A stretch of 20,798 bases of DNA from CAZTII01 sp964613305 (GTDB lineage: Bacteria > Bacillota_I > Bacilli_A > Erysipelotrichales > Erysipelotrichaceae), in contig CAZTII010000026.1 of NCBI GenBank assembly GCA_964613305.1, positions 1 through 20,798 on the forward strand, read 5' to 3'. The position numbers and the translations under genes are program-made. Numbering within the stretch: position 1 is the stretch's first letter; each line of letters starts with the position of its first letter. Below the pieces are notes generated by a model. The model saw only the letters and a list, made by a program, of their open reading frames with translations, had not been told where the DNA came from and made no database searches. This document shows, in pieces, positions 1 to 8,149 of the stretch.

Positions 1-85
1 ATCATAATGTGGTTCAATGATAAAGTCAATTGATGGTAAAATGTAAAAATCTAATTAAGTTTTCATGAAAATAATTTGAAAATTG

Positions 86-114
86 TTGACATTGTTTTCT
101 AAATAGTTTAAACT
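86..114 (+). promoter_or_regulatory. Promoter of the arginine operon
   Basis: A perfect -35 TTGACA (86-91) is followed after 17 bp by TAAACT (109-114), a 4/6 match to the -10 consensus. Transcription would start near 121, just before the T-box RNA. Bases 1-85 upstream contain no gene that I can support; they are AT-rich and include the first copy of an 11-bp direct repeat (20-30, repeated at 119-129). Confidence 0.7.
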
Positions 115-120
115 TCCTAT

Positions 121-340
121 AAAGTCAATGAACAAGAGAGTAACTATGGGTAATCTTTAGCGAATTTGGGGTAGGTGGAAGCCAAATAGAGGATACGTAG
201 TGAACCGCACTTGCTAGATGTAACTCTGAATTCATAGGAGTTAACGTTAACCGACGTTAAAGGTGAGGTGGTCTATCTTGTATAGACAACTGGAGTGGTA
301 CCGCGATAACATCGTCTCTAGATTTAGAGGCGATTTTTTG
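121..340 (+). promoter_or_regulatory. T-box riboswitch leader, arginine type
   Basis: This leader senses uncharged tRNA and controls read-through into argG. The near-invariant T-box sequence lies at 292-305 (GGAGTGGTACCGCG), with a UGGU bulge that would pair with the tRNA acceptor end. Stem I has closing arms AGAGT (137-141) and ACTCT (223-227). Its distal part has the AGCGAA bulge (159-164) and a GGTGGAAGCC loop region (174-183). The probable specifier is CGC (206-208) in the context GAAC-CGC-AC, an arginine codon, matching the downstream genes. Further hairpins are TTAACGT/ACGTTAA (241-260, stem II region) and GTCTAT/ATAGAC (271-287, stem III). The specifier assignment is by eye, without folding. 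An in-frame start at 263 lies inside this RNA and is not the argG start. Confidence 0.92.
311..340 (+). terminator. T-box terminator hairpin
   Basis: The arms ATCGTCTCTA (311-320) and TAGAGGCGAT (325-334) pair over 10 bp with one G-U, around a GATT loop, and run into a T tract (335-339). The T-box core at 292-305 would pair with the 5' arm to form the competing antiterminator when uncharged tRNA-Arg binds. Confidence 0.92.
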
Positions 341-361
341 TTATTTAGAAAGAGGAAAAAA

Positions 362-1570
362 ATGAAAAAAATTGTATTAGCGTATTCTGGTGGTTTAGAT
401 ACTTCGATTATTATTCCATGGCTTAAAGAAAATTATGAAGGTTGTGAAGTAATTGCTGTTTCTGGTGATGTAGGTCAAGGAACTGAACTTGATGGATTAG
501 AGGAAAAAGCTATCGCGACTGGTGCTTCGAAATTATACATTGAAGATTTGAATAAAGAATTTGTTGAAGAATTTATTTTTCCAACATTAAAAGCGCAAGC
601 GAAATATGAAGGAAAATATTTACTTGGTACTAGTTTTGCTCGTCCAATTATTGCGAAGAGAATTGTTGAAATTGCGCTTGCTGAAGGTGCTGATGCGATT
701 GCTCATGGCTGTACTGGAAAAGGAAATGATCAAGTTCGTTTTGAATTGACGATTAAGGCTTTTGCACCTGAGATGGAAATTATTGCTCCTTGGCGTGTAT
801 GGGATATTAAATCAAGAGATGAAGAAATTGATTATGCGATTGCTCGTAATATTCCTCTTAAAATTAACAGAGAAACAAGTTATTCAAAAGATAAAAACTT
901 ATGGCATTTATCTCACGAAGGGTTGGATTTAGAAGATCCTGCGAATGAACCTAAATATGATGACATCTTAGAGATGGGCGTTTCTGTTGAAAAAGCTCCG
1001 GATAAAGCGACATATGTAACGGTTGGTTTTGAAAAAGGTATTCCTGTTTCTGTAGATGGTGAAATGATGGATGGTGTTTCATTAATTAAAAAATTAAATG
1101 CTTTAGGTGGTGCTAATGGTATTGGTATTATCGATATGGTTGAAAATCGTTTAGTTGGTATGAAATCACGTGGTGTTTATGAGACTCCAGGTGGAACTAT
1201 TTTATATCATTGTCATGAAGCATTAGAAAGTTTATGTTTAGATAAAGATACACAACATTATAAATCATTAGTGGCAATTAAATTTGCTGAACTTGTATAT
1301 AATGGTCAATGGTTTACTCCTTTAAGAGAAGCACTTAGTAGCTTTGTGGACAAAACACAAGAAACAGTGACTGGTGAAGTTAAAGTTAAATTATACAAAG
1401 GTAATATTATTACTTCTTCTATTACTTCTGATTATAGTTTATACGATGAAGAAGTTGCGACATTTGGTGAAGATGAAGTGTATGATCAAAATGATTCATT
1501 AGGATTTATTAATTTATTTGGTTTACCGATTAAGGTAAAAGCAACTCTAGATAAAAAAAGAAATAAGTAA
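362..1570 (+). CDS. argG: Argininosuccinate synthase
   Basis: Cytosolic enzyme that joins citrulline and aspartate with ATP to give argininosuccinate, the seventh step of arginine synthesis. The 402-residue length is normal for the family. The N-type ATP pyrophosphatase loop SGGLDTS is at residues 9-15. The family signature HGCTGKGNDQVRF is at 115-127, and the SYS segment before KDKNLWHLSHEG is at 173-175. The start at 362 is chosen because AGAGGAAA precedes it and the protein then begins MKKIVLAYSGG as in homologues; the longer in-frame start at 263 would add 33 residues translated from the T-box. It is first in the operon, so it depends directly on the T-box. argG leading argHCJBDF is a less common order than the Bacillus argCJBD layout. 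Confidence 0.97.
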   Translation: MKKIVLAYSGGLDTSIIIPWLKENYEGCEVIAVSGDVGQGTELDGLEEKAIATGASKLYIEDLNKEFVEEFIFPTLKAQAKYEGKYLLGTSFARPIIAKRIVEIALAEGADAIAHGCTGKGNDQVRFELTIKAFAPEMEIIAPWRVWDIKSRDEEIDYAIARNIPLKINRETSYSKDKNLWHLSHEGLDLEDPANEPKYDDILEMGVSVEKAPDKATYVTVGFEKGIPVSVDGEMMDGVSLIKKLNALGGANGIGIIDMVENRLVGMKSRGVYETPGGTILYHCHEALESLCLDKDTQHYKSLVAIKFAELVYNGQWFTPLREALSSFVDKTQETVTGEVKVKLYKGNIITSSITSDYSLYDEEVATFGEDEVYDQNDSLGFINLFGLPIKVKATLDKKRNK

Positions 1571-1582
1571 GTGGAGGGTGTT

Positions 1583-2965
1583 ATGAAGCTTTGGCAAGGA
1601 CTTTTAAGTGGTGTTGTTGATGAAAAAGTAAATGATTTTAATTCATCAATTAACGTTGATTATCGAATGGTGGAAAAAGATATTGAGGGTTCTATTGCTC
1701 ACGCAACGATGTTAGGTGCAATCAATGTTTTAACACTGGATGAAACGACAATTATTGTGGATGAATTAAAGAAAATTCAAACTGAAATTGTTAGTGGACA
1801 ATTACCTATCGATAAGATAAGTGAAGATATTCATACGTTTATTGAATCTACATTAACGATGCGTATTGGGACAATTGGTAAAAAGCTTCATACTGCACGT
1901 AGCCGTAATGATCAAGTAGCTTTAGATATTCGATTGTATTTAAAAGAATTAAGTTCTAAGGTAGAAAAAGAATTAGTCACTTTAATTCATTGCTTACTTA
2001 CCCAAGCTGAAGCAAATATGGATACTATCATGCCAGGTTATACTCATTTTCAACGTGCTCAACCGGTTAGTTTTGCTCATCATTGTTTAGCGTATTGTCA
2101 AATGTTTTTAAGGGATTTGAAACGTTTAAACAATGCGGTTGATTTGATGGATGAAATGCCACTTGGCTCAGGTGCTCTAGCGACTAGCACATATCCATTA
2201 AATCGTGACTTAGTTTGTTCGTTATTAGGGTTTAAATGTTGTACGGAAAACAGCATGGATGGTGTATCTGATCGTGACTTCTGTATTGAGTTGGCTTCTA
2301 TGTTATCGATGATGATGATGCATTTATCACGTTTCTGTGAAGAAATTATTGTTTGGTGTACGTATGAATTTAAGTTTATAACATTAAGTGATGCGTATTC
2401 TACTGGTTCAAGCATAATGCCGCAAAAGAAAAATCCTGATGTGGCCGAATTAATTCGTGGCAAATCTGGTAGAGTATATGGTAATTTAATTAGTCTATTA
2501 GTAATGATGAAAGGATTACCACTAGCATACAATAAAGACATGCAGGAAGACAAAGAAGCAATTTTTGATAGTTTTGATACGGCGCTATTATGTTTACAAA
2601 CATTTAGTGGCATGATTTCTAGTATGAAAGTAAATAAAGAAGTGATGTTGCAAGCAGCTTCTGGTGGGTTTATTAATGCGACTGATTGTGCTGATTATTT
2701 AGTTAGAAAAAATGTGGCATTTCGTGAAGCGTATGGTATTGTTGGTACACTTGTAAAATACTGTATTGAACATAAAAAAACCTTAGAAACACTTTCTATA
2801 GACGAATATAAACAAGTTTCTCCTGTTTTTGAAGAGGATGTGTTTGAGGCGATTGATTTATGGACTTGTTTAAACAATCGCAGTGTCCACAGTGGTCCAA
2901 GTAAACAATCAGTGATGCAACAAATTGATAATGTAAAGAAAAAGGTGGGATTGTATGAGCGTTAA
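1583..2965 (+). CDS. argH: Argininosuccinate lyase
   Basis: Cleaves argininosuccinate to arginine and fumarate, the last step of the pathway; homotetramer of the fumarase/aspartase superfamily. The 460-residue protein carries HTARSRNDQ (103-111), the GYTHFQRAQP segment with the catalytic-type Thr-His (154-155), and the flexible signature loop GSSIMPQKKNPD beginning at 275. The start at 1583 is preceded by GGAGGG at 1573-1578; a GTG at 1571 is in frame but would leave no ribosome binding site. It lies 12 nt after argG and its end overlaps argC by 11 nt, so translation is probably coupled. Confidence 0.96.
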   Translation: MKLWQGLLSGVVDEKVNDFNSSINVDYRMVEKDIEGSIAHATMLGAINVLTLDETTIIVDELKKIQTEIVSGQLPIDKISEDIHTFIESTLTMRIGTIGKKLHTARSRNDQVALDIRLYLKELSSKVEKELVTLIHCLLTQAEANMDTIMPGYTHFQRAQPVSFAHHCLAYCQMFLRDLKRLNNAVDLMDEMPLGSGALATSTYPLNRDLVCSLLGFKCCTENSMDGVSDRDFCIELASMLSMMMMHLSRFCEEIIVWCTYEFKFITLSDAYSTGSSIMPQKKNPDVAELIRGKSGRVYGNLISLLVMMKGLPLAYNKDMQEDKEAIFDSFDTALLCLQTFSGMISSMKVNKEVMLQAASGGFINATDCADYLVRKNVAFREAYGIVGTLVKYCIEHKKTLETLSIDEYKQVSPVFEEDVFEAIDLWTCLNNRSVHSGPSKQSVMQQIDNVKKKVGLYER

Positions 2966-3989
2966 AGTAGCAATTATAGGTGCTAGTGGATATGGTGGTG
3001 TTGAATTAGTACGCTTACTATTGAATCATCCAATGGTGGATATCGTTGCATTAAGTTCAGTAAGTTACGAAGGTCAATCGATTAGTAGCTTATATCCAAG
3101 TTTAGCTTCTATTTGTGACGATGTCTTAGAGGATAGTGAAAAAGCAATCAACAAAGCTGATGTTGTCTTTGCTGCTTTACCTCATGGATTATCTGAAGAT
3201 ATCGCTTATCAATGTTTTATTAAAAATAAAATATTTATTGATTTAGGTGCTGATTTTCGATTAACATCCGAGTCTGATTATAAACAATGGTATTCTAAAG
3301 AGTATAAATATCCTAATTTACATAAAGAAAGCGTGTATGGATTGTGTGAGGTTAATCGTGAATTGATTCGTCAATCGCGAATTATTGGTAATCCTGGATG
3401 TTATCCGACATCGATTGCTTTAGGATTATTACCAGCTTTGAAGAATGATTTGATTGATTGTACTATTATTATTGATTCAAAATCTGGAGTTACTGGAGCA
3501 GGAAAATCACTTAGCGCAACGACTCATTTTCCAGAATGCAATGAAGGATTTAGTGCCTATAAAGTAGCGAATCATCGTCATGTTCCGGAGATTGAAGAAA
3601 CATTAAGTGCGATTGCGAAAGAAAAGGTGATGGTTACCTTTGTTCCTCATTTATTACCGGTGAATCGTGGTATTTTATCAACAATGTATGCAACGTTAAA
3701 GAAAGAGATAAGTTTGACGGAAATCATTGCTTTATACCGCAAAGAATATGAAAATGAGTATTTTATTCGAGTATTAGATGAAGGAAAATGCGCTAATATC
3801 AGCCATGTGAAATGTTCTAATATGTGTGATATTTCGCTTCATGTTGATGAGCGTAATCATCGTTTAATCGTTACTTCAGCGATTGATAATATGGTAAAAG
3901 GAGCTGCTGGTCAAGCGATTCAAAATATGAATATTATCTTAGGATATGATGAAAATACAGGTTTAAAAGCAGTTCCAATGGCTTTTTAA
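2955..3989 (+). CDS. argC: N-acetyl-gamma-glutamyl-phosphate reductase
   Basis: NADPH-dependent reduction of N-acetylglutamyl phosphate to the semialdehyde, the third step of the ornithine branch. The protein has 344 residues, normal for the family. The dinucleotide-binding loop GASGYGG is at 9-15. The active-site motif GNPGCYPT places the nucleophile at Cys149, and NHRHVPEIEE follows as the usual conserved His-containing segment. The gene starts inside the 3' end of argH, with AAGGTGGG just upstream as its binding site. It belongs to the one-transcript arginine operon and is followed after 13 nt by argJ. Confidence 0.96.
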   Translation: MSVKVAIIGASGYGGVELVRLLLNHPMVDIVALSSVSYEGQSISSLYPSLASICDDVLEDSEKAINKADVVFAALPHGLSEDIAYQCFIKNKIFIDLGADFRLTSESDYKQWYSKEYKYPNLHKESVYGLCEVNRELIRQSRIIGNPGCYPTSIALGLLPALKNDLIDCTIIIDSKSGVTGAGKSLSATTHFPECNEGFSAYKVANHRHVPEIEETLSAIAKEKVMVTFVPHLLPVNRGILSTMYATLKKEISLTEIIALYRKEYENEYFIRVLDEGKCANISHVKCSNMCDISLHVDERNHRLIVTSAIDNMVKGAAGQAIQNMNIILGYDENTGLKAVPMAF

Positions 3990-4002
3990 AAGGAGGTTAT
4001 CC

Positions 4003-5217
4003 ATGAAACTAATTGAAGGTGGAGTATGTGCAGCAAAAGGCTTTAAAGCGAGTGGAATATATTGTGGCATTCGTAAAAATAAGAGTAAAAAAGATTTAGC
4101 CTTGATTGTATGTGATACAAAAGCGAGGGCTGCCGCAGTATATACAACGAATAAAGTGAAAGGTTCACCAATTATTGTTACAAAAAATAATTTAAAAGAT
4201 GGTTATGCGAAAGCTATTATTTGTAATTCTGGTAATGCGAATACGTGTAATTATGATGGTGAAGAAAAAGCAAAGAAGATGTGTGATTTAGTTGCCTCTG
4301 CTTTAAATATTGATAGTTTGGACGTGGTGGTAGCTTCTACTGGGGTAATTGGTCAAGTACTACCAATTGAGCCAATTGAACAAGGAATGGCTGAATTAGT
4401 CGCATCCTTAAATGATCATGGTAGTGATGATGCATCTAGTGCAATTATGACAACTGACCTTATTAAAAAAGAAATTGCCGTTGAATTTATGGTGAATGGT
4501 GTTGTTTGTAGATTGGGCGCTATTGCCAAAGGTTCAGGAATGATTCATCCGAATATGGCAACAATGTTAAGTTTTATGACAACCGATGTTTTAATTAGCA
4601 GTGAAATGTTACAAAAAGCGTTATCGAGTGTTGTGGATGACACATTTAATATGGTTAGTGTGGATGGTGATACATCAACCAATGATATGGTGACTATCTT
4701 AGCGAGTGGTCTTGCCAACAATACGATGATTGACGATGAAAATGAAGGCTATGAACAATTTAAAGAAGCTCTTCTGTTAGTTTCTACAACATTATCGAAG
4801 ATGATTGCGAAAGATGGCGAAGGGGCAACCAAGCTATTAGAATGTAGTGTTTGTGGGGCAAAAGATAATAAAACGGCGAAGATTGTTGCAAAATCAGTTA
4901 TTACATCGAGTTTATTAAAAGCGGCGATGTTTGGTTGTGATGCGAATTGGGGTCGTGTGTTATGTGCGATTGGTTACGCAGAAACTGAAGTAGATGTACA
5001 AAAAGTGTCAGTTTCTTTTAAATCAGACCATGGTGAAATTGTTGTTTGTCAACAAGGAGCTGGGGTTGATTTTGATGAAGAACTAGCTAAAAAAGTATTG
5101 AACGCAAAAGAAGTTGTTATTGAAGTTGGCTTACATGATGGCAGTGGTAGTGGTGTTGCTTGGGGTTGTGATTTAACATACGACTACGTAAAGATTAATG
5201 GAGATTATAGAACATGA
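4003..5217 (+). CDS. argJ: Glutamate N-acetyltransferase / amino-acid acetyltransferase (ArgJ)
   Basis: Transfers the acetyl group from N-acetylornithine back to glutamate, closing the acetyl cycle; many members also make N-acetylglutamate from acetyl-CoA. It is an Ntn-type enzyme that self-cleaves before a threonine. The segment HPNMATMLSF places that nucleophile at Thr187, so alpha (1-186) and beta (187-404) chains are expected. The 404-residue length is standard. A strong AAAAGGAGG site precedes the ATG. No argA is present in this window, so a bifunctional role is plausible, but bifunctionality cannot be read from motifs alone. The stop overlaps the argB start as ATGA. Confidence 0.96.
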   Translation: MKLIEGGVCAAKGFKASGIYCGIRKNKSKKDLALIVCDTKARAAAVYTTNKVKGSPIIVTKNNLKDGYAKAIICNSGNANTCNYDGEEKAKKMCDLVASALNIDSLDVVVASTGVIGQVLPIEPIEQGMAELVASLNDHGSDDASSAIMTTDLIKKEIAVEFMVNGVVCRLGAIAKGSGMIHPNMATMLSFMTTDVLISSEMLQKALSSVVDDTFNMVSVDGDTSTNDMVTILASGLANNTMIDDENEGYEQFKEALLLVSTTLSKMIAKDGEGATKLLECSVCGAKDNKTAKIVAKSVITSSLLKAAMFGCDANWGRVLCAIGYAETEVDVQKVSVSFKSDHGEIVVCQQGAGVDFDEELAKKVLNAKEVVIEVGLHDGSGSGVAWGCDLTYDYVKINGDYRT

Positions 5218-6062
5218 TGGATAAAGCACAAATATTAATTGAGGCATTACCTTATATTAAAAAATATCATCAAAAAGTTGTTGTGATTAAATATGGTGGG
5301 AATGCTATGTTGGATGAGAAACTTAAAATGGCCGTGATGAGTGATATTGTTTTATTATCGCTTGTTGGTGTTAAAGTTGTTTTAGTTCATGGTGGTGGTC
5401 CAGAAATTAATGACGTGATGCAACAAATGAATAAAGAAGTGAAGTTTGTTGATGGTCTTCGTTATACCGATAAAGAATCAGCTAAGATCGTTCAAATGGT
5501 ATTAGCTGGTAAAGTGAATAAGGATTTGGTTTCTTATTTAAATCAAGTTGGTGGACAAGCTATTGGTTTATGTGGTTTAGATGCTTCTATCATTACGGCT
5601 GAAAAAATGCAGTCATCGCAAGATTTAGGATACGTTGGTGATGTTGCTTCAGTCAATACAAAACCAATTACTGATTTATTGGATTTAGGATATATTCCAG
5701 TGATTTCTACCGTTGGTAACGATAAGGATGGTATCTTATATAACATTAATGCGGATACAGCTGCATCTAAAATAGCAATTGCTTTGGAAGCGGAAAACTT
5801 AATTATTATGACGGATGTGAAAGGATTGTTGCGTGATCGAAACAATGATGATTCATTAATTTCTGTTGTAAAGTTAAATGAAGTACCATTATTAATTAAA
5901 GAAGGAGTTATTTCTGGTGGAATGATTCCTAAAATTGAGTGTTGTGTACAGTCACTTCGTCGTAATGTTAAAAAAGCGGTAATTATTGATGGTAGAATTC
6001 AACATTCTATTTTGATTGAAATGATGACAAATGATGGAATAGGAACAATGTTTATTAACTAG
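5214..6062 (+). CDS. argB: Acetylglutamate kinase
   Basis: Phosphorylates N-acetylglutamate with ATP; amino-acid kinase fold. The conserved KYGGNAM (Lys26) and VHGGGPEIN (58-66) glycine-rich loops are present, and the C-terminal region contains GGMIPKIE. Length is 282 residues including a predicted N-terminal helix (about 2-20) before the kinase core. Arginine-inhibited family members have such a helix and E. coli ArgB does not, so feedback inhibition by arginine is plausible here; this is inference. ATG at 5214 shares ATGA with the argJ stop and sits 10 nt after GGAG (5200-5203); the next ATG at 5217 is possible but further from that site. Confidence 0.95.
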   Translation: MMDKAQILIEALPYIKKYHQKVVVIKYGGNAMLDEKLKMAVMSDIVLLSLVGVKVVLVHGGGPEINDVMQQMNKEVKFVDGLRYTDKESAKIVQMVLAGKVNKDLVSYLNQVGGQAIGLCGLDASIITAEKMQSSQDLGYVGDVASVNTKPITDLLDLGYIPVISTVGNDKDGILYNINADTAASKIAIALEAENLIIMTDVKGLLRDRNNDDSLISVVKLNEVPLLIKEGVISGGMIPKIECCVQSLRRNVKKAVIIDGRIQHSILIEMMTNDGIGTMFIN

Positions 6063-6071
6063 GAGGCGTCG

Positions 6072-7238
6072 ATGGTAAATTATAAAGAAATGGATAAACA
6101 ATATATCGCTAATACGTATAGTCGCTTTGATGTACTGTTTACTGAAGGACATGGCTGTATCTTATTGGATGATAGTGGTAAAGAGTATATTGATATGGCT
6201 AGTGGTATTGGTGTTACTAGTTTAGGTCACGGTCATCAAGAATGGTTAGCGGCTGTTTCTAATCAAGCTGCAACATTAGCTCATACATCAAATTTATATT
6301 ATACAAAACCGGCAATTGATTTGGCTTTTGCGTTGTGTGAAAAGACTGGATATAAAAAAGTGTTTTTTGCCAATAGTGGTGCTGAAGCGAATGAAGGAAT
6401 GATTAAAGCGTGTCGTAAATATAGTTTTGATGCGTATGGAGAAGGTAGAAGTACCATTATTTCTCTTGTTAATTCATTTCATGGTCGAACAGTTACGACA
6501 TTATCAGCGACTGGTCAAGATGTTTTTCATCGCAACTTTCATCCATTTACACCAGGGTTTGTATTTGCTGAAGCAAATAATAAAGAGGCATTGTTATCAC
6601 TTGTCGATAATTCTGTTTGTGGTATTTTACTAGAAATCGTTCAAGGTGAAGGTGGTGTCAATACATTAGATGCTGACTACATTGCTTTTGTTCAAGAACT
6701 TTGTAAAAGTAAGGATATTTTATTGTTAGTTGATGAAGTTCAGACCGGAGTTGGTCGTTGTGGTAAATTTTTAAGCAGTGGTGGTATTGGTAATATTACT
6801 TCTTTAGCAAAAGGTCTTGGTAATGGTTTGCCAATTGGTGCTGTTTTGTTTGATGAAAAAACGGAAAAAGTATTAGGGTTTGGTGATCATGGTTCAACAT
6901 TTGGTGGCAATCCAATTGTTTGTGCTGGGGCACTTGTTGTAGTGAATGCAATGACTGATTCCTTTCTTAAGGAAATTAGTGAAAAAGGAATGTATTTGAG
7001 AAATAAAATCGAAAAGATTGAAGGCGTTAAAGGCACTAGTGGATTGGGATTAATGGTAGGTATTTCTTTAAAAGATGGCATTGATAATAAAAAAGTTATT
7101 AATAGCTGTTTAAATTATGGTGTTGTTGTTTTAAGCGCTAAAGAAAAGATTCGTTTGTTACCACCATTAGTTATTAGCTATGAAGAAATCGATGCGGCTG
7201 TTGACGTAATAGCTCGCTGTATAAAGGAGTCGGTATGA
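6072..7238 (+). CDS. argD: Acetylornithine aminotransferase
   Basis: PLP-dependent class-III aminotransferase converting N-acetylglutamate semialdehyde to N-acetylornithine, with glutamate as donor. The 388-residue protein shows FFANSGAEANE, the SFHGRT segment, the DEVQTGVGR motif whose Asp contacts the PLP ring nitrogen, and SLAKGLGNGLPIGA with the Schiff-base lysine at Lys247. AGGAGG lies at the correct spacing before the ATG, 9 nt after argB. The 3' end overlaps argF by 4 nt (ATGA). Related aminotransferases such as ornithine or GABA transaminase are excluded mainly by context. Confidence 0.95.
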   Translation: MVNYKEMDKQYIANTYSRFDVLFTEGHGCILLDDSGKEYIDMASGIGVTSLGHGHQEWLAAVSNQAATLAHTSNLYYTKPAIDLAFALCEKTGYKKVFFANSGAEANEGMIKACRKYSFDAYGEGRSTIISLVNSFHGRTVTTLSATGQDVFHRNFHPFTPGFVFAEANNKEALLSLVDNSVCGILLEIVQGEGGVNTLDADYIAFVQELCKSKDILLLVDEVQTGVGRCGKFLSSGGIGNITSLAKGLGNGLPIGAVLFDEKTEKVLGFGDHGSTFGGNPIVCAGALVVVNAMTDSFLKEISEKGMYLRNKIEKIEGVKGTSGLGLMVGISLKDGIDNKKVINSCLNYGVVVLSAKEKIRLLPPLVISYEEIDAAVDVIARCIKESV

Positions 7239-8140
7239 AACATTGTTTAAAAATGTTGGATTTGTCGTATGAGGAAATTGAATCAATTTTAGATTTGGCG
7301 GATCAATTAAAATTTGAATTAAAAAATGGTATAGCTCATCAACATTTAAAAGATAAAACGTTGGCGATGATTTTTCAAAAATCGTCGACTAGAACTCGTG
7401 TTTCTTTTGAAGTTGGAATGTTTCAATTGGGTGGTCACGCTTTGTTTTTAAGTGGTAATGATTTACAACTTGGTCGTGGTGAACCAATGAAAGATACCGC
7501 TAGAGTATTAGGTAGATATTGTGATGCGATTATGATTCGTACGTTTAAGCAGAGTGATGTGGAAGATTTAGCGTTGTATAGTGGTCTTCCAGTTATTAAT
7601 GGTTTAACGGACTTTTCTCATCCATGTCAAGTATTGGCGGATTTAATGACGATTCGTGAGTTTAAAGGATATTTAAAAGGTCTTACGATGTGTTATATTG
7701 GTGATGGTAATAACATGGCGAATTCATTGATTGTTGGTGGTTTAAAGTGTGGTATGAATGTTCATATTGCTTGTCCTGAAGGCTATAAACCTAGTCCAAT
7801 TGTGATGGAATTTGCTTCTACGTATCCGAATTTTATGATTACGACCAATTGTAAAGAAGCAGCAAAAGGTGCTGATGTTATTATTACGGATGTTTGGGCA
7901 TCGATGGGACAAGAAAAAGAGGCAACGGAAAGAAAAATTGCCTTTGAAGGATATCAAGTAAATGATGACTTGTTAAAAGTGGCGAATGTTGATTGCATGG
8001 TTCAACATTGTTTACCAGCTCATCGTGGTGAAGAAATTACGGATGAAGTATTAGAAAGCCACAGCAATGAAATATTTACTGAAGCAGAAAATCGATTGCA
8101 CGTACAAAAAGCTATTTTGGTGAAGTGTTTAAGCCATTAG
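7235..8140 (+). CDS. argF: Ornithine carbamoyltransferase
   Basis: Makes citrulline from ornithine and carbamoyl phosphate. The carbamoyl-phosphate loop STRTR is at 51-55, HPCQ at 129-132 and HCLPA at 258-262. The DVWASMGQE segment carries the SMG loop typical of ornithine-specific enzymes. The protein has 301 residues. AAAGGAG precedes the ATG, which overlaps argD as ATGA. It is the last gene of the operon, and no carbamoyl-phosphate synthase gene is in the window. The last codons and stop overlap both a short terminator hairpin and the stop codon of the convergent MerR gene. Confidence 0.96.
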   Translation: MKHCLKMLDLSYEEIESILDLADQLKFELKNGIAHQHLKDKTLAMIFQKSSTRTRVSFEVGMFQLGGHALFLSGNDLQLGRGEPMKDTARVLGRYCDAIMIRTFKQSDVEDLALYSGLPVINGLTDFSHPCQVLADLMTIREFKGYLKGLTMCYIGDGNNMANSLIVGGLKCGMNVHIACPEGYKPSPIVMEFASTYPNFMITTNCKEAAKGADVIITDVWASMGQEKEATERKIAFEGYQVNDDLLKVANVDCMVQHCLPAHRGEEITDEVLESHSNEIFTEAENRLHVQKAILVKCLSH

Positions 8141-8149
8141 GCTTTTTTT
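8131..8149 (+). terminator. Short terminator at the end of the arg operon
   Basis: AAGCC (8131-8135) and GGCTT (8140-8144) pair around an ATTA loop and lead into a T run. The 5-bp stem is weak, and it lies across the argF stop codon (8138-8140). On the other strand the T run would precede the stem, so it should not stop the MerR transcript. Confidence 0.6.

Noticed and set aside
241..260. Palindrome TTAACGT/ACGTTAA as a protein operator
   Set aside because: It falls in the T-box RNA between Stem I and Stem III and is best explained as a leader hairpin.
263..361. Upstream in-frame extension of argG (33 extra residues)
   Set aside because: It runs through the T-box antiterminator and terminator, has no homologous N-terminus, and the ATG at 362 has a proper ribosome binding site and family-typical start.
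2098..2613. 171-codon open frame antisense to argH
   Set aside because: It mirrors conserved argH codons, has no recognisable domain and no supported start; it is a shadow frame.
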